In this document: positions 30,105 through 39,040 of the stretch, piece by piece | How positions within the stretch are numbered: position 1 is the stretch's first letter | Layout: each line of letters starts with the position of its first letter | Origin: Thermoplasmata archaeon | Lineage (GTDB): Archaea > Thermoplasmatota > Thermoplasmata > Thermoplasmatales > GCA-001856825 | NCBI GenBank assembly: GCA_021787125.1 | Contig: JAJYMI010000089.1 | Span: forward strand, 1 to 49,246 | Direction: 5' to 3' | Length of the DNA: 49,246 nt | Program-made: the position numbers and the translations under genes | Notes under the pieces: model-generated | What the model was told of the DNA's origin: nothing | What the model saw: the letters and a program-made list of their open reading frames with translations, nothing else | The model's database searches: none

Positions 30105-31582
30105 ATTATGTGGGGGATAATGACCTCCCACAGTATCAAGAACAGCACGAACAAACTCACTGCCGCTACTATCGCGTCTCTCGCCTTCTTATTCTTCTGC
30201 AGTAATGGAGTGTTAAGGAAAACGTACCCACCGTCCAATGGCACGATCGGCAGAAGGTTCATCAACCCTAACGCGAAATTGAGCCAGAAGAGCCAATAGA
30301 ACAGATACTCAAGGTTGAGGGATACTGGGTTGGAATTGATGGATAATTGCAAGGAAGCAGGCAGAGGGAACTCCGAGTGGAACGGCAGACCAAGGTACTC
30401 GAAGAAACCCAGGGCACCACCAGAGGTAGGGTTCTTTAAGATACTCAGGTAGGAATACTGATCGAAGAGAATCAGGCCAAACACAGAGACGTCTACTCCC
30501 ATGAACGGGTAGTCTTTTGAGATCCCGGGGTTAGAAACTCCCGAGGACAAGAGGTAGGAGTACCTTGAGGCTAGAGTTACATTGTAAGAGTTGTAACTAG
30601 TCCCATTGAATGTCTCGACCGCGACGGTTTGACCAGCTACGTAACTGGACTCCGCCTTGGTAAAAGCAGTGTAGTTAGTGATGGTGTGATTGCCCATTGA
30701 GACGATCACGCTTCCTGGTGTGATTCCGGCGTCATATGCTGGATAATTCTTTAGAACATCGGTAACATAGATTCCATAAACAACACTCTCCGTTATAAGA
30801 TGGCCACTACGCAACAAGGTCACATTTACTTGGCTACCAGGGGTGAAGGAGAGATTTGTCAACACAGAATCGTTCGTAACCGAGACACCTCCCACAGATT
30901 GCAGTATGTCGCCAGGTTGAAATTCTGGAGTAGTTGATAGCGAAGACTGGACCGGTGATCCAGGTACTGGAGCAAATGAGTAGGCCATTAAGATTGCAAG
31001 AACCAAGAATATCACAGTTAGGGTGATGTTCATCCCGGGCCCTGCTGCGAATACCTTTGCTCTAGTTTTCGGTTCTACTTTCTTCATCTCTTCTTCGTCC
31101 GGTTCTACAAATGCACCTATTGGAATGATTAGCCATAACAGCCCAGTACTCCTAACAGGGATGCCAAACCTTCTGGCAGCTATACCGTGAGCAGCTTCGT
31201 GTAGGGCCACTGCAATTATCAGACCTATTATTCCCCATGTTATAGGTAGAGCTGGGTTGATACCCGGAAGGGCAAGATAGTACGAAAGCGAAGGAGCCGC
31301 TCCTTTGGGTATTGAAAGAACCAGAACTGCCTCCCAGATCAGTAAGGCAACGCCACCCGTCGCAAGGAACGGCATAGCGTAGTAGAAGAATGAAACAAAA
31401 TGATCCCAGAACTTGTGTTTCGAGACCCTTTCAATCGTTCTGACTCCTACCTGCGTCTTGATCAGGAGGGCTGGTCCGTAAGGAGCAAAATGGCTCTTGA
31501 ATCTGGTAATAGCAACGTAGAATACCGCTATCCATGCAACAATTAGGATAGCCAAAATAAGGAGCCAATTCACGGGTCGCAA
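30101..31582 (-). CDS. Site-2-protease-type M50 membrane metalloprotease with PDZ-like region
   Basis: ALHEAAHGIAARRFG (HExxH), NLLPIVPLDGGYVF, PDZ-like GVSVTNDSVLTN / YPAYDAGITPGSVIVSMGNH. Confidence 0.9.
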   Translation of the reverse strand: MRPVNWLLILAILIVAWIAVFYVAITRFKSHFAPYGPALLIKTQVGVRTIERVSKHKFWDHFVSFFYYAMPFLATGGVALLIWEAVLVLSIPKGAAPSLSYYLALPGINPALPITWGIIGLIIAVALHEAAHGIAARRFGIPVRSTGLLWLIIPIGAFVEPDEEEMKKVEPKTRAKVFAAGPGMNITLTVIFLVLAILMAYSFAPVPGSPVQSSLSTTPEFQPGDILQSVGGVSVTNDSVLTNLSFTPGSQVNVTLLRSGHLITESVVYGIYVTDVLKNYPAYDAGITPGSVIVSMGNHTITNYTAFTKAESSYVAGQTVAVETFNGTSYNSYNVTLASRYSYLLSSGVSNPGISKDYPFMGVDVSVFGLILFDQYSYLSILKNPTSGGALGFFEYLGLPFHSEFPLPASLQLSINSNPVSLNLEYLFYWLFWLNFALGLMNLLPIVPLDGGYVFLNTPLLQKNKKARDAIVAAVSLFVLFLILWEVIIPHII

Positions 31583-31678
31583 TCAGAAATGGTCTATTAA
31601 TCATTTCTTTTAACCGTCTCTCGACGTGAGATCCGTCTCAAGATTGATAGTTTCCATGCACTCAGATACCGATTTTGA

Positions 31679-31954
31679 ATAAAACTTACAAAAACTCCTG
31701 CTTCTACGGCTTTTGAGCGGCTCAATAATCTGAAGATGCCTATTCTAGTGATTCTTGGCAGTAGGGATCTGCCCGGGTCAGTCTTGCAAGGAAAGAGAAT
31801 TCACCTACAGATACCTAGATCCGAGCCAAACCTAATCGAAGGAGCCGATCACATTCTTGGCCTTTCCAGGGCGGTAGAGTTCAACACCAAGGTTATGGAT
31901 TTCCTGAATAAAGTGGGGCGTCTGAAGACAGCGTCAGATCGACGAATTGCCTAA
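31679..31954 (+). pseudogene. C-terminal remnant of an alpha/beta-hydrolase
   Basis: Frame reads IKLTKTPASTAFERLNNLKMPILVILGSRDLPG...NLIEGADHILGLSRAVEFNTKVMDFLNKV, i.e. the C-terminal acid/His blocks of an alpha/beta hydrolase. An in-frame TGA at 31676-31678 precedes it and no N-terminal half is visible. Confidence 0.6.
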
Positions 31955-32022
31955 CGACAACTCTCCTTCCAATAGCACAGAGTGAATCTATAAGGATAAA
32001 TACCATCCATCATTGAGAGAAC

Positions 32023-32463
32023 GTGCGAGCGAAGGTAGAATGGGTAGACAATTTGACTTTTCTATCCTCTGACGACTCGGGCCACTACGCAATACTTGAT
32101 CACTCAGAAAACAAAGATTTGCAGAAGGGAAGTTCTCCGACCAATATGCTGCTTCAGGCTCTGTGTGGGTGTACGGCAATGGATGTAATATCCATACTTC
32201 AGAAAAAGAAGGAACCAGTGACTGGTCTCGAGGTCAGCGCTGAGGGTACGAGAGCTGCTGATCATCCTAAGGTATTCACTGACGTCAAGCTTGAGTACGT
32301 TGCTTATGGAAATGTAAAGAAGGAGAGCCTGGATAGAGCAGTAGCTCTAAGTCAGGAAAAATATTGCAATATCTCAATCACACTAAAGAGAGCGGGAGTG
32401 AGAGTTACCTTTTCTGCGAGGATAGTCAACGATCAATCTTCATCTGTTAATGACGCTCCGTGA
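32023..32463 (+). CDS. OsmC/Ohr-family protein
   Basis: GSSPTNMLLQALCGCTAMDVISILQKKKEPVTGLEV; CNISITL second Cys. Confidence 0.92.
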   Translation: MRAKVEWVDNLTFLSSDDSGHYAILDHSENKDLQKGSSPTNMLLQALCGCTAMDVISILQKKKEPVTGLEVSAEGTRAADHPKVFTDVKLEYVAYGNVKKESLDRAVALSQEKYCNISITLKRAGVRVTFSARIVNDQSSSVNDAP

Positions 32464-32474
32464 AATTTCTGAAT

Positions 32475-32816
32475 TCAGAAGGAAATCACTGAATAGCCTT
32501 GCTCAAGGTAGTAAGAGATCCTATCTCTATAGTTCTCCAGGGTCACTCCTTTGTCCTGAATCTCCAGAACTATGTTTTTTCTCTTGGCAATTCCCACGCA
32601 TGCAGAATCAATCACACCCGCATCTATGAGTTTTTTCAAATTTTGAGCCCTGTCACCAGTTGCCTTGGCGAGTATAGACTCGCTCTCTCCAAAAAACAGT
32701 ATCTTCAGGCTCTCAAATCTCTTCTCCTCGTCAAGTTTCATTGCGGAATATACTGCCATATCAAATCTAGTGGGTGCCTCTTCTCCGCTCATTACCAGAT
32801 AAAGAACTTTAGTCAT
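32475..32816 (-). CDS. DsrE-family protein
   Basis: DsrE-like alpha/beta layout VLYLVMSG...LKILFFGESESIL...CVGIAKRKN. Confidence 0.65.
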   Translation of the reverse strand: MTKVLYLVMSGEEAPTRFDMAVYSAMKLDEEKRFESLKILFFGESESILAKATGDRAQNLKKLIDAGVIDSACVGIAKRKNIVLEIQDKGVTLENYRDRISYYLEQGYSVISF

Positions 32817-33050
32817 ATCTGTCCAGTGAAGGGTGAAATATAATGTTGTTCAAATGGTGATGACACATCATCTCTTTCCAATGGATCTAATGAGAGACTC
32901 TCTTAGCAAAACAAGACATCTGTCACTTGTTAAGGAGGGAAACTGAACGTGGCGTTTGCAAGATATATGTGTCATTCTCACCAATTGTTGCGGGGTGCTC
33001 CCTCACTAAACGAAAAAAGTCATAGCGCTTTCACACAAACTTCCAACAAG

Positions 33051-33060
33051 TCTATATAAA
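33051..33060 (+). promoter_or_regulatory. Archaeal TATA box candidate for aIF5A
   Basis: tctatataaa about 30 bp upstream of the ATG at 33087. Confidence 0.6.
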
Positions 33061-33086
33061 GCACTATCTTTAACCTGAGATAATAA

Positions 33087-33473
33087 ATGAGCTGGCAAGA
33101 TCAAGAGGTCAGAGAGTTAAAAGAAAATAAATACATACTGATAGACGAGGAGCCTTGCAAGATAGTTGAAATCACTACATCCAAGCCTGGAAAGCATGGT
33201 GAAGCTAAAGCCAGAATCGTAGCAATTGGAATTTTCGACAATCAGAAAAGGAGCGTTGTATATCCAACCAAGCACAAGGTAAAGGTACCTATCATAGAAA
33301 AGAAGACTGCCCAGATACTGAGCATTTCACAGAGTGAGGGACTATTCATGGACATGGAAACGTTCGAACAGTTCAACATTCCGATCCCCGACGAATTCAA
33401 GGATAGGGCTGCGAGCGGAGTCGAGGTAGAGTACTGGGAGTCAATGGGAAAGAGGAAACTAATGCGAGTCTAA
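33087..33473 (+). CDS. eif5a: Translation initiation factor aIF5A
   Basis: [24 protein letters not shown] hypusination loop; [17 protein letters not shown]. Confidence 0.96.
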   Translation: MSWQDQEVRELKENKYILIDEEPCKIVEITTSKPGKHGEAKARIVAIGIFDNQKRSVVYPTKHKVKVPIIEKKTAQILSISQSEGLFMDMETFEQFNIPIPDEFKDRAASGVEVEYWESMGKRKLMRV

Positions 33474-34313
33474 ATGCCCTCCCCCCTCAAATTCTGTGAC
33501 TCTTCGGATAGTTACGAAGACTCCAAGTATGTTATATTTGGTGTTCCATTCGACTCGACAGTTTCCTTCAGGTCGGGTGAGAAATTTGCCCCCAATGAGA
33601 TCAGAAAGGCGTCCTACAACATGGAGAGTTATGCAGTATACAGGGGAATAGATCTCAAGAACTCTGGAATATTTGACATGGGGGATATAGAGGAGTATCA
33701 CAGATCAGACGAGATGATAGAGGAAGTCTATTCCATAGTGGATCGCATCGTATCTGATCGGAAGTTTCCAATAATGATGGGCGGCGAACACAGCGTAAGC
33801 AACGGCGCCATCAAGAGAATCAAAGGGAAGGTGATTTTCATAGACGCTCATACGGACTACAGAGACTCTTATCTGGGAGACAGGAACTCGCACGCATGCG
33901 TTGCTAGAAGGGCGGCAGAAGTCGTTGGCAAGGAGAATGTTGTTTCAATCGGTCCACGCTCAATCTCAAAGGAAGAAATGGATGACGGACCGCAGAAGTA
34001 TTTCACGAGCTTTGAGGTAAACGAGGACAAGACGAGATTGAAAGCATTCCTCAAGGGATTCTGCAATTCTCCAGTCTACCTCTCGATAGACTTCGATGGT
34101 TTCGATCCAGCTTATGCTCCAGGCGTAGGGACTCCCGAACCATTCGGTCTCAATCCAATGATCCTGATGGATATACTGGAAACCACTGGAGGGAATCTGG
34201 TTGGACTGGACGTGAACGAAATCACTCCCACGTTTGATAACGGAAACACTTCCATGCTAGCTGCTCGAATCATTCAAGAAGTGGTATCTTATCTAGAAAC
34301 GTCAAGAAAATGA
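33474..34313 (+). CDS. speB: Agmatinase (ureohydrolase)
   Basis: GGEHSVSNGAI, FIDAHTDYRDSY, SIDFDGFDPAYAPGVGTPEPFGL metal-binding motifs. Confidence 0.94.
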   Translation: MPSPLKFCDSSDSYEDSKYVIFGVPFDSTVSFRSGEKFAPNEIRKASYNMESYAVYRGIDLKNSGIFDMGDIEEYHRSDEMIEEVYSIVDRIVSDRKFPIMMGGEHSVSNGAIKRIKGKVIFIDAHTDYRDSYLGDRNSHACVARRAAEVVGKENVVSIGPRSISKEEMDDGPQKYFTSFEVNEDKTRLKAFLKGFCNSPVYLSIDFDGFDPAYAPGVGTPEPFGLNPMILMDILETTGGNLVGLDVNEITPTFDNGNTSMLAARIIQEVVSYLETSRK

Positions 34314-34909
34314 GTGAAAATAAGGTCTACAAGGAAGGGTACAAGGATGGAATCAAATTCGCTATTCTTGCAGCTAGGGCGTATGGTAACAACGAGGAAT
34401 TAATAAAACGCCTTGAAAGGGAATATTCCGGAGAGGACGGAGAGACCGCAGTCAAGCTGGTCTATGGAGAGACCTATCTCATCTATGAAAAACGAAACCA
34501 GAAGGGTATGGAGATAATTTTGGGGGTTGCCACCCAGGGGTTTCCAGCAATAGTGATGAGTAGGGACACCAAGAGCACTCTTACGTCAATGAAGAATATC
34601 AAGTTCGCTCCCATAACATACGACGAGTCGGTCGGTAGTTTCAACCCGACACAGCTCAGCCAGATGCAAGAATATGTCATAAGCAACCTGATCGAAAAGG
34701 GTGTCGTGTACATAGACTGCCTGGACTACATATTTTCTACCTCAAGTTCAGTTCAAAACGTGTTGAGATTTCTCACAGTTTTGAAGGACAAAGTACTCGA
34801 CAAGAATGGAATATTCATACTATCTTTGAACAAGGATGCCATAGGCAAGCCTGAACTTTCAATGATAGAAAAGGAATTCAAGAATACAATCAAAATTAAG
34901 TCGGATTAG
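34310..34909 (+). CDS. DUF835-domain protein
   Basis: YLIYEKRNQKGMEIILGVATQGFPAIVMSRD...VVYIDCLDYIFSTSSSVQNVLRFLTVLKDKVL; overlaps agmatinase stop. Confidence 0.75.
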   Translation: MSENKVYKEGYKDGIKFAILAARAYGNNEELIKRLEREYSGEDGETAVKLVYGETYLIYEKRNQKGMEIILGVATQGFPAIVMSRDTKSTLTSMKNIKFAPITYDESVGSFNPTQLSQMQEYVISNLIEKGVVYIDCLDYIFSTSSSVQNVLRFLTVLKDKVLDKNGIFILSLNKDAIGKPELSMIEKEFKNTIKIKSD

Positions 34910-35411
34910 TCAGACTTATTACGTCTACTCTGGACGGTGTGGGCAGCTTATGGGATGCCATTCTCAATGCTTCCTTTGCCTTATCTTCTCCAGTTTTTGG
35001 GATTCTCACTATCAGTATCGTAGAACCCCTCCTTACTCTGGCAGCAGTACCCACTGGTCTGCCGAATGACAGGCTCATTCCACTCGAAATTCTGTCCGCT
35101 CCGGCTCCTGTCGCCATTTTGTGCTCCCTTATGACGTGGTGAGGGAATGGTCTGACCCTCATGAAGTATCCCTTTTCGCCAAAGTCCCTTATCAGCAGTC
35201 TGTTCGACTTAATTCTTGCAGCCTCTAGAGCCGTGTGTCTAATCTGGCAGGATTCCTCCGCTACCAGTCTCAGCTCTATATCGTAATTTCCATTGACGTC
35301 CCCAGCCACGTACTGCTGTATTCTGGATGCTGGGACTCCTCCCATGTATTCCCGCTTCGTATAGGCGGGTCCTGTGATCTTCCTGTACATCCTACCTGGC
35401 TTTCTTACCAT
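34896..35411 (-). CDS. rpl10e: Ribosomal protein uL16 (archaeal L10e)
   Basis: PGRMYRKITGPAYTKREYMGGVPASRI...FMRVRPFPHHVIREHKMATGAGADRI. Confidence 0.96.
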   Translation of the reverse strand: MVRKPGRMYRKITGPAYTKREYMGGVPASRIQQYVAGDVNGNYDIELRLVAEESCQIRHTALEAARIKSNRLLIRDFGEKGYFMRVRPFPHHVIREHKMATGAGADRISSGMSLSFGRPVGTAARVRRGSTILIVRIPKTGEDKAKEALRMASHKLPTPSRVDVISLTNPT

Positions 35412-35508
35412 TTACTCTACCTTTCAGGAAAATGATTCAGAATATAAAATCCTTCTGAGTTAAATCCATGAAAGGTTATTTATTCGTATACTATGATTAC
35501 CAGAGGAA

Positions 35509-36462
35509 ATGGACGAAATCTGGATCGAGAAGTACAGACCGAAGAGACTTGATGAGGTCGTTGGGCAGAGTGTGGTTGTTGAGAGGCTAAGGAGCTACAC
35601 TCAACAAAAGAACATACCGCACCTCCTCTTTTCGGGACCTCCCGGTACAGGAAAGACGACAGCTGCAACCGTCCTGGCAAGGGAATTCTATGGAGAAGCA
35701 TGGAAAGAGAATTTTCTAGAACTGAATGCCTCGGATGACAGAGGGATAAAGATGGTGAGGGAAACTGTGAAGGATTATTCCAGGATTCTTCCTACAAATC
35801 CTCTAGGATTCAAGATTCTCTTCCTGGATGAAGCGGATTATATGACCGATGAAGCTCAAGCCGCTCTGAGAAGAACCATGGAGAATTTCACCAGAACCAC
35901 AAGATTCATTCTCTCTTGCAATTACTCGTCCAAGATCATTGAACCCATCCAGTCAAGAACTGCGATCTTCAGATTCAAAGCAATTCCGACGGAGTCATTA
36001 GTGGCCGCACTTGCGGAAATACTTAGGAAGGAGGGTATCGAGTACGAGAAGAAGTCACTAGATGTAATTGCTGAGTTGTCGTATGGAGACATGCGAAAGG
36101 CAATTAACACGCTACAGGTCGCTGCTACATACTCTCACAAGGTCACGGTGAACACCATTTACGAGGCTGCCGGACTGGTTCACAAGGAATGGGCGATTCA
36201 GGTCCTGTCACTGGCTCTCAAGGGCGACATCTCAAAAGCGAGAGGTTTGCTGGAAGACGCCGTGATCAAACAGGGGATATCTGGACAAGATGTTGTAGAA
36301 CAGTTCCACAGAGTGATCTACGATTTGCCAGTAGGTGACGCTCTTAAGGCGGATATACTCTTTGTGCTTGGGGATATAGACTTCAGGATATCAGAAGGAG
36401 CAAGAGAGATAATACAACTCGAAAGTTTTCTAGGTTATCTATACAGTAAGGGCTCGAAATGA
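35509..36462 (+). CDS. rfcS: Replication factor C small subunit
   Basis: IEKYRPKRLDEVVGQ, GPPGTGKTTAA, LFLDEADYMT, LSCNYSSKIIEPIQSR. Confidence 0.96.
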   Translation: MDEIWIEKYRPKRLDEVVGQSVVVERLRSYTQQKNIPHLLFSGPPGTGKTTAATVLAREFYGEAWKENFLELNASDDRGIKMVRETVKDYSRILPTNPLGFKILFLDEADYMTDEAQAALRRTMENFTRTTRFILSCNYSSKIIEPIQSRTAIFRFKAIPTESLVAALAEILRKEGIEYEKKSLDVIAELSYGDMRKAINTLQVAATYSHKVTVNTIYEAAGLVHKEWAIQVLSLALKGDISKARGLLEDAVIKQGISGQDVVEQFHRVIYDLPVGDALKADILFVLGDIDFRISEGAREIIQLESFLGYLYSKGSK

Positions 36463-36465
36463 GGG

Positions 36466-36972
36466 GTGGGTGCCGCGCCTAACGGATCTGTTTATGAAAG
36501 AGAACTAAAACTCATTCTTTCTGGAAACGAGGAAAAGTTGGGAAAGACCGGGTGGATAAGAGAGGAAGTTAAGGATAGAATAAAATCCAAACCATTCTTA
36601 GTTGTCAGGGCTGCAGGAAGTCATGGATTTGATATAATTATCCTCAGACACGACCTGAGCATCCCTATAGAGATTAAGAGTTCTAAAGAGAAGATTTTAA
36701 ACTTTTCATCCTCATCGAATAGGTCGCAAGAACAGGCTGAAGAATATGTGGAGATGATTTCCAAGACTAAGGTAATGCCTCTCTATGCATACAGACTGAA
36801 GAACGTCAATGGCGATCCATGGAGAATCTTTACTTTCGATTCTGAGTACGAAGGAAGGTACCGCATGTTTGCAAAAATAGTTCCAAAATTGGATGTCACG
36901 AAGGGAGGAGCCTTTTCGATGAAATGGGAAAAGGGTTTACAACTCACATCTCTGCTGGAGTATCTTTTCTAA
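36466..36972 (+). CDS. hjc: Holliday junction resolvase Hjc
   Basis: VRAAGSHGFDIIILRHDLSIPIEIKSSKE (E/D...ExK nuclease core). Confidence 0.85.
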   Translation: MGAAPNGSVYERELKLILSGNEEKLGKTGWIREEVKDRIKSKPFLVVRAAGSHGFDIIILRHDLSIPIEIKSSKEKILNFSSSSNRSQEQAEEYVEMISKTKVMPLYAYRLKNVNGDPWRIFTFDSEYEGRYRMFAKIVPKLDVTKGGAFSMKWEKGLQLTSLLEYLF

Positions 36973-36978
36973 TATAGT

Positions 36979-37368
36979 CTACGCAACTGCCTCAGCTAAT
37001 TTTTCCTTTTGGCTGCCCCTTGGAAATTCCAAACCTCTCTCTATCCTCTTGTACTCTATACTAGTCGGTGTGAGTTTTCCTAGTATGTACTCGAGTGCAG
37101 ACTCTGCGTTCTCTGACGGACCACAAGTGAAAATATCTAGCGCTACTAGTCCGTATTCTGGCCAGGTATGAAAGCTCAGATGAGATTCAGCAAGAAGAAT
37201 GATTCCGCTCACTCCGCCTGGAGTGAATTGATGGTAATATGATCTGATTTTAGTGAGTTTTCCGTACTTGACTGCCGACTCCATTATTTCCTGCATCGTA
37301 TCTGAATTTGAAATCTTCTCAGGTTCAATTCCCTTTAGATCCCCGACAAGATGAATCCCTATTGACAC
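36979..37368 (-). CDS. speD: S-adenosylmethionine decarboxylase proenzyme
   Basis: LLAESHLSFHTWPEYGLVALDIFTCG (autoprocessing Ser). Confidence 0.94.
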   Translation of the reverse strand: MSIGIHLVGDLKGIEPEKISNSDTMQEIMESAVKYGKLTKIRSYYHQFTPGGVSGIILLAESHLSFHTWPEYGLVALDIFTCGPSENAESALEYILGKLTPTSIEYKRIERGLEFPRGSQKEKLAEAVA

Positions 37369-37400
37369 CAGCTATTCACCGATTTCTCTCAAGAAATACC

Positions 37401-37410
37401 CCTATATAAA
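37401..37410 (-). promoter_or_regulatory. Archaeal TATA box candidate for speD
   Basis: Reverse strand TTTATATAGG about 35 nt upstream of the speD ATG. Confidence 0.55.
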
Positions 37411-37574
37411 GTTTAATTTTTCGACTCTAAAGAAAATACAATAAATCATACGGTTTTGCGAATGAAATTCTGAACGAAATACCCTTTAGAAATGTAAGGT
37501 TGAAATGGAGCCTTTTTCAGATTTGAGAATTGGTGTAAATTAAATGAATGTCATCCATGATGGAGTCCCTTTGA

Positions 37575-37639
37575 TTAACCAAATTCGTATTTACATAAAA
37601 AATAAGAGTGGGACTCTTAACTTTGGTTAAAGTACGAAT
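37575..37639. repeat. Two crossing inverted repeats enclosing a perfect hairpin
   Basis: TTAACCAAA(37575-37583)/TTTGGTTAA(37622-37630); ATTCGTA(37583-37589)/TACGAAT(37633-37639); hairpin TAAGAGT-GGG... stem 37603-37609 with 37613-37619. Confidence 0.75.
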
Positions 37640-37952
37640 GGCTTGGAAAGTTGTGCTGTTGGGTGGTTGTAATCTTGTCATATTCTATCCTGAAAACCGA
37701 TTTGGATCAGGTAAGCATGGTTTGAGTCAATAAGTTATAGATCTTACCTATGGCGTGTTAGGTCAGGTTTTTGTTGTAGATGCTCTGGTTGGGTATTACT
37801 GTACTAGTAATTTGTCTGAGAAGTTGTGACAGATTTCTCCAATTGTCTCTTTATTTCTTGAAGCTGACACGTTCTTCAATCGTTGCAATTGATTGTACCT
37901 TAAGCACTATACTCTTTCCAATTTTGATTTCGTAAAACAATATCCGGTTCAG

Positions 37953-37977
37953 ATTACTCTTGAATTATAAGAGTGAT
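37953..37977. repeat. Hairpin reusing the AAGAGT/ACTCTT arm sequences
   Basis: ATTACTCTT(37953-37961) gaattat AAGAGTGAT(37969-37977), 9 bp with one G-T pair. Confidence 0.65.
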
Positions 37978-38059
37978 GCTCATCGAAGTGTATTGTCGAT
38001 AAATAGACAACAAAACGGCAAAGCCAAATGGAACACAATTCTAAAGTACCAGACTCTGA

Positions 38060-38626
38060 TTGAAAATTATGGAAAAAAGAAGTCATTGGAGATCTATATT
38101 AGTAGTGGTTATTATCATTGTCATAATATCCTCAACTCTAGTGATTCTGTCCCAGCCAATCCAGGCAAAGGGGGTTGTATATGGACTTCTTGATTACAAT
38201 GCCAAAATAGGGCCGTCGAACAACAGCAGTTACAATTATATTGGAATGATAGTAATCACTAACTCCTCCGATGCAAATCTCTTTTCCGGTTCAGTGACAA
38301 GCAACAGCTCTCTTTTTTCTGTATATTTACTGACCAAGGATCAGTTTGTCATCTGGTCTGAAGGAAACCTCAATGTTTCTGCTAACTTGAAAGAAAACAA
38401 TCTAGGTGGAAACCTTTCAAATGGTACCTTAAGTGGAGCGTCCATCGTAACCTCAATAAACACCCTCCCTGTGGATTATTCGTACGGCATAACCGGCAAT
38501 GGTACGTTACACCTATCCTGGAGAATTTCGTCCGGAACTGAATATGCAATTGTCATACTTTCACACACAAGGCTATTCTCATATGAACCAAGATTGACAT
38601 TTTATTATCAATATCTTCAGATCTGA
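38060..38626 (+). CDS. Secreted or membrane-anchored protein, unknown function
   Basis: N-terminal TM ILVVVIIIVIISSTLVIL then a Ser/Asn-rich extracellular-like region with several NxS/T sequons. Start may be ATG 38069. Confidence 0.6.
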   Translation: MKIMEKRSHWRSILVVVIIIVIISSTLVILSQPIQAKGVVYGLLDYNAKIGPSNNSSYNYIGMIVITNSSDANLFSGSVTSNSSLFSVYLLTKDQFVIWSEGNLNVSANLKENNLGGNLSNGTLSGASIVTSINTLPVDYSYGITGNGTLHLSWRISSGTEYAIVILSHTRLFSYEPRLTFYYQYLQI

Positions 38627-38828
38627 CGATATTGGTGCCCTGAAACTGCGGCACTGAGTTCTGTAATACGCGCATTGCCTTCTCAATAGACGGCAGAATT
38701 TCTAAAAGCGACAAATCCTCCTCGAAGAAATCCTGCAGTTTTAAATCATCCATTGTTTGGAATATCACTTGTGGCTCTACACTAATGCACCTGAGAGTAG
38801 GACGGTTATAATACCCGTGATAGAACAA
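38553..38828 (-). CDS. Uncharacterised short ORF, possibly a remnant
   Basis: 91 aa; overlaps the 3' end of the + strand ORF by 74 bp; only ORF in the surrounding gap; no recognised domain. Confidence 0.2.
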   Translation of the reverse strand: MFYHGYYNRPTLRCISVEPQVIFQTMDDLKLQDFFEEDLSLLEILPSIEKAMRVLQNSVPQFQGTNIVRSEDIDNKMSILVHMRIALCVKV

Positions 38829-39040
38829 ATGTGGCGCTGTTGCTGCAAGTCCGGCATTAACTTAATTCATTCTTTAAGCGTGCACACTGGCACGTGACTG
38901 ACTTAGGATTACAATGCTTTATGAAATCGTACGGACACCAATTTCCAAGTGTCCCTTTATATACGCGAGTAGAAAAGGTTATTAAGCACGGTAGTCTGCA
39001 GATGCTGAGCAAATAGCTCTAGACAAAGGATTGGTAGTAT

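Noticed and set aside
32855-32950. Possible C/D box sRNA (TGATGA ... CTGA) between DsrE and aIF5A genes
   Set aside because: C-box-like TGATGA present but D and D'/C' boxes at proper spacing are not; insufficient support.
37709-37749. AGGTAAG...CTTACCT 7-bp inverted repeat
   Set aside because: Long 27-nt loop in AT-rich DNA; too weak to call alone, though it lies in the repeat-rich gap.
38553-38828. Antisense ORF with an acidic helical stretch as a new gene
   Set aside because: Overlaps another ORF by 74 bp, has no recognised domain and sits in a decayed-looking gap; kept only as a low-confidence feature.
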